DNA from: Mesonia algae
Lineage (GTDB): Bacteria > Bacteroidota > Bacteroidia > Flavobacteriales > Flavobacteriaceae
Length of the DNA: 64,000 bases
NCBI RefSeq assembly: GCF_003253545.1
Contig: NZ_QKYV01000009.1
Coordinates: 1-64,000, forward strand
Direction: 5' to 3'
Below are positions 58,316 to 64,000 of this stretch, in pieces (within the stretch, counting starts at the first letter, position 1; every line of letters starts with the position of its first letter). The notes under the pieces are model-generated. The model ran no database searches and was not told the DNA's origin. It was given only the letters and a program-made list of their open reading frames with translations. The translations under genes were made by a program, and so were the position numbers.

Positions 58316-58894
58316 ATGGATGAGTTAATGCAACTAGATGAAGAATTATTTATATTTCTTAATAATCTAGGAACAACTACTTGGGATGGTTTTTGGCTTT
58401 TTATTACCGATAAATTAGCTTCTATTCCTTTATATGCGGTTTTACTTTACCTGCTTTATAAAAGCTACGGCTTAAAACCTACGCTAGTTATTTTAGTATT
58501 GGTAGCAGGAATGATTACCTGTACCGATCAATTAGCCAACGTGTTTAAACACGGATTTCAACGACCCCGACCTTGCCAAGAAGATTTTATAGAACAAGCG
58601 CGTTATATCGCGGTGCGTTGCGGTCGATATGGTTATTTCTCAGCTCACGCAGCAAGCAGTACCGCTCTGGCTATTTTTATAGGCTTGCTTTTAAAGCGTT
58701 TTTATAAATATATTTTTGCCTTTATGCTTATTTGGGCATTGGTGGTAAGTTATAGCCGCATTTACGTTGGCGTGCATTATCCAGGTGATGTTTTGACAGG
58801 AATAGTAATTGGGACTTTAATTGGCGTAATATTTTATCAGCTTTTTAAATTTATTAACTATAAATATTTTAAAACACAAAACCCAACCGTTTAA
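58316..58894 (+). CDS. PAP2 family membrane phosphatase
   Basis: A 192-residue membrane protein with the three PAP2 motifs: KHGFQRPRP (the KxxxxxxRP box), the middle FSAHAASS (PSGH variant) and SRIYVGVHYPGDV. About six membrane helices are present. It removes phosphate from a lipid phosphate, such as undecaprenyl pyrophosphate or phosphatidate. It lies 5 bp after the acidic small protein gene and is followed by a terminator. Confidence 0.9.
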   Translation: MDELMQLDEELFIFLNNLGTTTWDGFWLFITDKLASIPLYAVLLYLLYKSYGLKPTLVILVLVAGMITCTDQLANVFKHGFQRPRPCQEDFIEQARYIAVRCGRYGYFSAHAASSTALAIFIGLLLKRFYKYIFAFMLIWALVVSYSRIYVGVHYPGDVLTGIVIGTLIGVIFYQLFKFINYKYFKTQNPTV

Positions 58895-58908
58895 GGTTGG
58901 GTTTTTGA
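58877..58908. terminator. Bidirectional terminator after the PAP2 gene
   Basis: AAACCCAACC (58879-58888) pairs with GGTTGGGTTT (58895-58904) around GTTTAA, with T's to the right. It also lies directly beyond the meaB stop on the minus strand. Confidence 0.85.
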
Positions 58909-59997
58909 TTACAACTCCTTGGCTTTATTCAGCAAATAACTAGCCGCTTCAAAAGGCGTGGTTTTATTATTTTCTATGGCTGTTAATTGTTGTTGTAAAG
59001 CTATTTTTATTTTGGGTTGATTATAAAAATTGCTTTTTAGATGTTCGTTGATGGTTTGTAACAACCAGAATTTGTTTTGTTCTTTTCGGTTATCGTAAAA
59101 ATAATTATTGGCTTGCGTAGAGCTTACATAACTTTCTATCATTTTCCAAATTTCATCAATCCCTTGGTTGTGCAACGCACTGCTCAATAAAACTTTGGGT
59201 TTCCATTCACTGTTTTTAATGGGATAGAGGTGAAGAGCTTTTCTAAACTCAGATTTTGCACGTTCGGCAGGGCGTTTATTTTCTCCATCGGCTTTATTGA
59301 TGACAATGGAATCTGCCATTTCCATAATACCTCGTTTTATGCCTTGCAATTCGTCTCCCGCTCCGGCTAACTTTAGCAACAAAAAGAAATCGGTCATACT
59401 ATGCACCATGGTTTCACTTTGACCTACGCCTACGGTTTCGATTAAAATCGTATCGAAACCTGCAGCTTCACATAAGATGATAGATTCTCGGGTTTTTTGT
59501 GCGACTCCGCCCAAAGAATCACCAGAGGCAGTCGGTCGTATAAAAGCATCTTCTTGTTTTACCAATTCTTCCATACGGGTTTTATCGCCCAAAATGCTTC
59601 CGTGAGAAACGCTACTGGTAGGATCTACCGCAAGTACGGCTACTTTTTTACCATGTTTTTCGATGAGGTAATTCCCGAAAGCTTCAATAAAGGTACTTTT
59701 TCCTACGCCAGGAACACCTGTAATTCCAATACGTACCGATTGGTTGGCGTGTGGTAGGCAACCTTCAATTAGAGTATTGACTTGATCGTTATGTTTTACA
59801 TTCTTACTTTCTATTAAAGTGATCCCTCTGCTTAGTGCGGTTTTGTTTCCGTTAAGGATGTCTTGTAATAACTGATCAATATCTAGTTTTTTCTTCCGTA
59901 AAGCTTTAATTTTTTCAGCACTTTTTTGCCCGATGCTGTTTGGAGTAGACGGACTTTCATTTTCGCTTAAAGCGGATTTATTTTTAGGTGCTGCCAT
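58909..59997 (-). CDS. meaB: Methylmalonyl-CoA mutase-associated GTPase MeaB
   Basis: G3E-type GTPase that loads and protects the cobalamin of methylmalonyl-CoA mutase. The 362 residues show ITGVPGVGKSTFIEAFG (Walker A, 94-102), AVLAVDPTSSVSHGSILGDKTRM, RPTASGDSLGGVAQKTRE, ETVGVGQSET (the switch II region) and INKADGEN (NKxD). The N-terminal extension (1-30) is longer than usual and holds a palindrome relative. The mutase gene is not in the window. A -7 box (TAAATTTG) lies 18 bp upstream. Confidence 0.95.
   Translation of the reverse strand: MAAPKNKSALSENESPSTPNSIGQKSAEKIKALRKKKLDIDQLLQDILNGNKTALSRGITLIESKNVKHNDQVNTLIEGCLPHANQSVRIGITGVPGVGKSTFIEAFGNYLIEKHGKKVAVLAVDPTSSVSHGSILGDKTRMEELVKQEDAFIRPTASGDSLGGVAQKTRESIILCEAAGFDTILIETVGVGQSETMVHSMTDFFLLLKLAGAGDELQGIKRGIMEMADSIVINKADGENKRPAERAKSEFRKALHLYPIKNSEWKPKVLLSSALHNQGIDEIWKMIESYVSSTQANNYFYDNRKEQNKFWLLQTINEHLKSNFYNQPKIKIALQQQLTAIENNKTTPFEAASYLLNKAKEL
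59962..59981. repeat. Variant copy of the intragenic palindrome in meaB
   Basis: On the minus strand TCCGCTTTAAGCGAAAAT is read as Ser-Ala-Leu-Ser-Glu-Asn; CGCTT-A-AAGCG is a perfect 11-base core with one central base. Confidence 0.45.
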
Positions 59998-60015
59998 AGG
60001 AAAAAATATTTAGGA

Positions 60016-60023
60016 CAAATTTA
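60016..60023 (-). promoter_or_regulatory. -7 box of meaB
   Basis: TAAATTTG on the minus strand matches TAnnTTTG exactly, 18 bp before the ATG. No good -33 box is seen. Confidence 0.5.
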
Positions 60024-60097
60024 TGAATTCATTTTTGAAAAGCGTACGATTCCTTTCTATCTTGAAATTATAAATTAACTGATAAAAATAGAATAAA

Positions 60098-60523
60098 ATG
60101 AAAACTTTTTATACCGCAAAAGCAACTGCTGAAGGTGGACGTTCTGGAAGCGTTAAAACGGATGATGGAAAAATAGATATGAACTTGAGTGTCCCTAAAG
60201 ATATGGGAGGTGATGGTGGAGAAGGAACCAATCCAGAGCAATTTTTTGCATCGGCATACTCTGCTTGTTATGGTAGTGCTTTACAATCTATCGCAGAAAA
60301 AGAAGGAGTTGATATGGGGGATTTTAGCGTAACAGCATCGGTAAGTATTGGGAAAACCGAGAAAGGAAACTATCAATTGGCTGTGATTTTAGATTCTTAC
60401 ATTCCTGGAGTAGATGTTGAAACAGGAGAAGATTTGGTGAATAAAGCACACGAAGTTTGTCCGTTTTCTAGAGCTACTAGAGATAATATTGATGTAACGC
60501 TTAACTTACTTTTAGAAGAGTAA
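60098..60523 (+). CDS. Organic hydroperoxide reductase Ohr
   Basis: OsmC/Ohr-family thiol peroxidase that reduces organic hydroperoxides. The 141 residues have the catalytic Cys57 in YSACYGSAL and resolving Cys121 in VCPFSRATR, with the early Arg15 (GGRSGSV) and PEQFFASAY that shape the active site. It is full length for Ohr rather than OsmC, which lacks the CPFSRATR pattern. No OhrR gene is adjacent. It is monocistronic with its own terminator. Confidence 0.93.
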   Translation: MKTFYTAKATAEGGRSGSVKTDDGKIDMNLSVPKDMGGDGGEGTNPEQFFASAYSACYGSALQSIAEKEGVDMGDFSVTASVSIGKTEKGNYQLAVILDSYIPGVDVETGEDLVNKAHEVCPFSRATRDNIDVTLNLLLEE

Positions 60524-60539
60524 TACAGTTTACATTCAA

Positions 60540-60577
60540 GAAAAAGCCCAAGATATTAAATCTTGGGCTTTTTTATT
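60540..60577. terminator. Bidirectional terminator after ohr
   Basis: AAAAAGCCCAAGA (60541-60553) pairs with TCTTGGGCTTTTT (60561-60573), with T's after, between ohr and the convergent DUF2911 gene. Confidence 0.88.
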
Positions 60578-60594
60578 TCACTAAGTTATGGCAT

Positions 60595-61182
60595 TTATAC
60601 TTCGGTAGTGGTATCTACACTCCTAGATTTATTAAAAGGAATGGCTATAAAAGTTTTATCCCAGGTTAAAAAAAGCATGTGCATTTCTTGTTGTCGGTCA
60701 AAATAAATGGTAAACTGTTCGGTCACATTTAATTTTTCACGAGCAGGCACTTCTATAGTTAATGCGTCATAATCAGGATCGCGAGCAGCATCCTCAGTGG
60801 TGAGGTCAATACCCCAGGCGTACATTTTTTTATTAAAGATTACTTTCCAAGAATCTTTGTTAGGGATGGTCCATAAAGTGTATTCTCCTGCTTCCAACAA
60901 AGATCCATCAACCATAATATCTTGATTCACCTTAAAAGTGGTCGCTTCATTCGCTCCAGTTCGCCATACTTTATTATAAGGAACAAGGTTTCCAAAAATC
61001 TCTCTCTCCTTTTTATAAGGACGGTTGTAAAAAACATTCACTTTAAGATTATCGTGTCTATAGGTAATGGTTTCCTCTGGACTTAAAGATTTGGTTTGGT
61101 TCTTCACAATGTAAAAACCAATAGTTCCACCTAATATTAAAACGATGAAGAAGGTAATGGCGTATCTAAACTTTTTCGACAT
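60595..61182 (-). CDS. DUF2911 membrane-anchored protein
   Basis: A 195-residue protein with one N-terminal membrane helix (about 8-26) and a DUF2911 domain (about 40-185) recognised by VNVFYNRPYKKEREIFGNLVPYNKVWRTGANEATTF and AGEYTLWTIPNKDSWKVIFNKKMYAWG. The domain is a beta-rich periplasmic fold, common in Bacteroidota and of unknown function. It is a single gene, divergent from the ECF sigma operon. Confidence 0.9.
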   Translation of the reverse strand: MSKKFRYAITFFIVLILGGTIGFYIVKNQTKSLSPEETITYRHDNLKVNVFYNRPYKKEREIFGNLVPYNKVWRTGANEATTFKVNQDIMVDGSLLEAGEYTLWTIPNKDSWKVIFNKKMYAWGIDLTTEDAARDPDYDALTIEVPAREKLNVTEQFTIYFDRQQEMHMLFLTWDKTFIAIPFNKSRSVDTTTEV

Positions 61183-61275
61183 TTTTTTATTTTAAAGATA
61201 AAATTATTCAGCAAAATTGCAACAAAAAGAATTAAGTTTCGTCTTTATAAATGAATAGCAACTAACCAGAATATT

Positions 61276-61821
61276 TTGTTACAAACTGAACTCATAGAAG
61301 CTTGTCGGAAAAACGACAGAAAAGCGCAAATGAAGCTCTATAATAAGTATTGTGATGCCATGTATTATGTCGCTTTTCGGTTTTTAAAAAATTCTTTTGA
61401 AGCCGAAGAAGCCATGCAGGAGTCTTTTATACAGGCTTTTGTAAAACTGCATCAGTTTACAGGAGAGGTGACTTTTGGCGCTTGGCTTAAGCGTATCGTG
61501 ATCAATAAAAGTATTGATATGCTAAAAGCTAAAAAAATGAATTTTACGGCGATCAACGAGCAAACCTTGGGGACAGTAGAAGAAGACAATAACTGGAATA
61601 TTAATGACGATATCACCATCGATCAGGTGAAAAGTGAAATTGAAGAATTGCCAGAACGTTACAAATATCCTATGATGCTGTTTTTAATAGAAGGATATGA
61701 TCACGATGAAATTTCAGAAATCTTAGGAATTACTTCGGTTTCATCGAGAACGCTGGTACATAGAGGAAAGAAAAAATTACAACAAAAATTAAAACATTTA
61801 TATAATGGCACAGGATCTTAG
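61276..61821 (+). CDS. ECF sigma factor with linked anti-sigma gene
   Basis: A 181-residue sigma factor with region 2 (about 10-75, AMYYVAFRFLKNSFEAEEAMQESFIQAFVKLHQF) and region 4 (about 115-175, LPERYKYPMMLFLIEGYDHDEISEILGITSVSSRTLVHRGKKKLQQ). It starts with TTG at 61276 (LQTELIEACRKNDRKAQ follows), a common flavobacterial ECF start sequence. It overlaps the next gene by 17 bases, and that gene encodes a single-pass protein with anti-sigma layout. The trigger is unknown. Confidence 0.92.
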   Translation: MLQTELIEACRKNDRKAQMKLYNKYCDAMYYVAFRFLKNSFEAEEAMQESFIQAFVKLHQFTGEVTFGAWLKRIVINKSIDMLKAKKMNFTAINEQTLGTVEEDNNWNINDDITIDQVKSEIEELPERYKYPMMLFLIEGYDHDEISEILGITSVSSRTLVHRGKKKLQQKLKHLYNGTGS

Positions 61822-62398
61822 AGAGTTAATGAATCAAGAAAAATATTCTGCCCAGAGACCTACGTTGCCACAGGGACACGAAAAGAGATTTTTAAATCTT
61901 TTGGAAGAAGAATTACCAGAAGAGAAAAAAAGCACCTCTTATTTATGGATGAAAATAGCAGCAGTTCTTGTGGTGGTGTTAGCAACAGGTTTCTTTTTGA
62001 AGAATCAGCTTATAACAACGAGTCCGGTGGTACCTATGGTCACCCAGACTCCTACGCAAAGTGTGGAAGCTACTCCTATATATTTAAGTGACGTTTCTCC
62101 ACAATTTAAAAAAGTAGAAGATTATTACTTGGCTAATATTAATGCAGAATTAGCACAACTCACAATTACCGATGATAATAAAGAGCTTATCGATTCTTTT
62201 ATGCTGCAGCTAGAAGGATTAGATAAGGAGTATACGCGTCTCAATGAAGAAATTGATGAATCAGGTATTAATGAAACCTCTGTCAATTCTCTCATCAATA
62301 ACCTAGAGTTAAGGTTGGAGTTGCTATTTAAACTTAAAAGTAAATTAAGTGAAATTAAGCAAGCTTCTAGAGAGAGTATACAAGGAGTGAACATATAA
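61805..62398 (+). CDS. Single-pass membrane protein, probable anti-sigma factor
   Basis: A 197-residue protein: a charged cytoplasmic N-terminus (1-48), one membrane helix (about 49-66), a Thr/Pro-rich linker and a helical periplasmic part (about 95-190, ELIDSFMLQLEGLDKEYTRLNEEI and LINNLELRLELLFKLKSKLSEIKQ, probably a coiled coil). The layout and its 17-base overlap with the ECF gene argue for an anti-sigma role. No canonical zinc anti-sigma HxxxCxxC motif is present, so this is inference. Confidence 0.8.
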   Translation: MAQDLRELMNQEKYSAQRPTLPQGHEKRFLNLLEEELPEEKKSTSYLWMKIAAVLVVVLATGFFLKNQLITTSPVVPMVTQTPTQSVEATPIYLSDVSPQFKKVEDYYLANINAELAQLTITDDNKELIDSFMLQLEGLDKEYTRLNEEIDESGINETSVNSLINNLELRLELLFKLKSKLSEIKQASRESIQGVNI

Positions 62399-62407
62399 AA
62401 AAAAGCA

Positions 62408-63904
62408 ATGATGAACAATAAATTAAAAATCATTTTAGGAACCTTAAGTTTTGTGTTCTTAGGATATGGTGCTGTGGCACAAGAAAAAGTAGAGAAGCTC
62501 ACAGAGTCCTACAAAGTCGATAATGAATCTACCGTAAAGTTAGATACCAAACATACCAACGTAGTTGTAGAAACTTGGAATCGAAATACGATAGATGTAG
62601 AAGCTTATGTAGAAGCCGATGAGCTTTCTAAAGAAGAAGTAAAACAAATTGCCAAAGAATGGAAGATTCAAGTATTGGGGAATAGCAATGGGGTTTCAGT
62701 CATTTCAAGAGGGCCTATTCCTAATTTTGGTCCGGGGTTAAGAAATCATCCACAATCTATGCCTATGGCTAGTTTAAAAGGCTTAAATAGTGAATTGATC
62801 GAACCCTTAATGGTTAATTTAGTAGGGCCTATGTTAGAGAAAATGGGAGATGTAAAGTTGCCAGCGCGTTTTTATGAAAGTATGAGCGGTTTAAAATTTG
62901 ATTATGAAGCATATCAAAATGAGGGCGAAGATTATATTGAGAAATATGAAGCCCAAGTGGAGAAGAGTTTTGGGAAAGATTTTGAAAAAGCCATGGAAGA
63001 GTGGGGGAAAAACTTTGAACAGAATGCAGAAGTATGGTCCAAACAATTAGAAGCTCGAATGAATAATTTTGAAAAAACTCACGGAGCTGCTATAGAAAAG
63101 TGGGGAGAGAATTTTGGTAAAGAAATGGAGAAATGGGGAGAGCAATATGGTGCGAGGATGGAAGCTTGGGCACAACAGTTTGATGAAAATGGAGGAAACC
63201 TAAAAAAGCAAGTCGTAGTTCACCCTAACGGAAATAAATCTACCACCGTAACCTACTCTAGCGGAAACATGATTCGACCTAAATCTATGGCAGATAACAA
63301 TAGTATAAGAAGAACCATTGTTATTAAAATGCCTAAAGAAGCGGTATTGCGTATGGACATTCGTTATGGAGATGTAGATTTACAAGACGATGTTTCTCAT
63401 TTAAATGCTTCGGTTTCTCATGCTAATTTTAAAGCTCAAGGGATATTAGGGAAAGATAATAAGCTAAATATCGCTTATTCTCCGCTTAAAATAGAACATT
63501 GGCAACACGGGAGTATACAAATGAACTACGTAAAAGAAAGTAAGATTAATAAAGCTAAGAGTATTAAAATTGCTTCTAACGGGAGTGATGTTAATATAGG
63601 AACCATTGAGGAGACAGGGATTATCTCGGGGTCTTTTGGAGAATTAAATATTAAAAATGTAAGTGATGATTTTGCTCAATTAGATATTAGTTTAGAGAAC
63701 AGCGATTTGGTTTTGAGTCTGCCTAAATCTTCCTTTAACTTTACTTACAATGGCTCTAGAAGTGATATAAGAATTCCAAATCAATTAACAACAAAGAAAA
63801 TGGATAGCTACGGAAATCAACTGATTAATGGTTATCATAAATCTAGAAACACAGATAGTAATATTATGATTAACGCTAAGTTTAGTGACTTGGTGATTAA
63901 GTAA
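62408..63904 (+). CDS. Exported adhesin-like protein with 11-residue amphipathic repeats
   Basis: A 498-residue exported protein with a signal peptide (about 1-24, VAQE). The C-terminal half (about 300-498) reads like a DUF4097-type beta-solenoid. The middle (about 197-262) is a run of six 11-residue repeats, each opening Glu-x-Trp or close to it: EEWGKNFEQNA, EVWSKQLEARM, NNFEKTHGAAI, EKWGENFGKEM, EKWGEQYGARM, EAWAQQFDENG. Such hendecads form amphipathic helices. It is third in the ECF/anti-sigma operon, 9 bp after the anti-sigma gene, so it may be both target and signal carrier of that system. Confidence 0.82.
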   Translation: MMNNKLKIILGTLSFVFLGYGAVAQEKVEKLTESYKVDNESTVKLDTKHTNVVVETWNRNTIDVEAYVEADELSKEEVKQIAKEWKIQVLGNSNGVSVISRGPIPNFGPGLRNHPQSMPMASLKGLNSELIEPLMVNLVGPMLEKMGDVKLPARFYESMSGLKFDYEAYQNEGEDYIEKYEAQVEKSFGKDFEKAMEEWGKNFEQNAEVWSKQLEARMNNFEKTHGAAIEKWGENFGKEMEKWGEQYGARMEAWAQQFDENGGNLKKQVVVHPNGNKSTTVTYSSGNMIRPKSMADNNSIRRTIVIKMPKEAVLRMDIRYGDVDLQDDVSHLNASVSHANFKAQGILGKDNKLNIAYSPLKIEHWQHGSIQMNYVKESKINKAKSIKIASNGSDVNIGTIEETGIISGSFGELNIKNVSDDFAQLDISLENSDLVLSLPKSSFNFTYNGSRSDIRIPNQLTTKKMDSYGNQLINGYHKSRNTDSNIMINAKFSDLVIK

Positions 63905-63967
63905 AAGTGCCTATTGTCATACACCTAAAATTTTTCTGCTAAGAAGTTTGGTAAAGGTGCTTTATAG

Positions 63968-64000
63968 AAATAGTTTTGTCTTTTAGACAAGACTATTTTT
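63968..64000 (+). terminator. Terminator after the adhesin gene
   Basis: AAATAGT-TTTGTCT pairs with AGACAAG-ACTATTT (one G-T) and runs into a T tract at the end of the window. Confidence 0.82.

Overview
The window is AT-rich chromosomal DNA from a member of the Bacteroidota, most likely a marine Flavobacteriaceae species. The evidence is consistent: Bacteroidota-type promoters (-7 box TAnnTTTG, sometimes with TTTG about 17-21 bp upstream), a type IX secretion sorting domain on a secreted protease, many small lipoproteins and flavobacterial domains of unknown function (DUF1573, DUF2490, DUF2911, DUF4230, DUF4920, DUF6268), MnmD without its MnmC partner domain, and LpxK for lipid A. No phage, insertion sequence, CRISPR array, integrase or tRNA gene was seen. 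It reads as core chromosome with one metabolic accessory cluster.

Layout. 1-352: the end of an rRNA operon (23S tail, 5S, terminator). 602-18428: housekeeping genes (lon, valS, an aminotransferase with murB, lipA, gap, a hybrid histidine kinase overlapping lpxK, Nif3-like) with small envelope lipoproteins between them. 18660-20822: a large secreted reprolysin-type protease. 20938-32282: a cluster with a redox and sulfur theme. It holds a PQQ-type sugar dehydrogenase lipoprotein, a cytochrome c, a Crp/Fnr regulator, a TauE/SafE exporter, a minus-strand operon (small unknown secreted protein, DoxX-like, DsrE-like, SoxB-like metallophosphatase, TlpA thioredoxin) and a divergent plus-strand operon (fatty acid hydroxylase, persulfide dioxygenase-rhodanese fusion, DUF2490). 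32367-44580: PhnA-like protein, a five-gene minus-strand operon with a membrane-anchored MutS homologue, a MazG-like pyrophosphohydrolase, ilvE, lipoproteins, mnmD and a TIGR01777 epimerase. 44630-51736: YceI, grpE-dnaJ, a NatAB-like ABC exporter, and a sigma54-type response regulator with no DNA-binding domain. 52053-63904: GNAT, PPK2, GH3, a metalloprotease, MATE, flavodoxin-like reductase, PAP2, MeaB, Ohr, DUF2911, and an ECF sigma/anti-sigma/adhesin operon.

Two things stand out. First, an identical-architecture operator (TGTAAC-N4-[A/G]TTACTTA) lies exactly 22 bp upstream of the -7 boxes of the TauE exporter gene and of the hydroxylase/persulfide dioxygenase operon, at a class II activator position. 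The Crp/Fnr gene ends inside the first site. This argues for a local sulfur-stress regulon. Second, a GC-rich palindrome built on CTTCCGCGGAAG recurs inside unrelated coding sequences. There are six exact copies and about a dozen variants, nearly always in the frame that encodes Ala-X-Ala-Glu-Ala. One decayed copy differs only by transitions. It behaves like a dispersed intragenic palindromic element.
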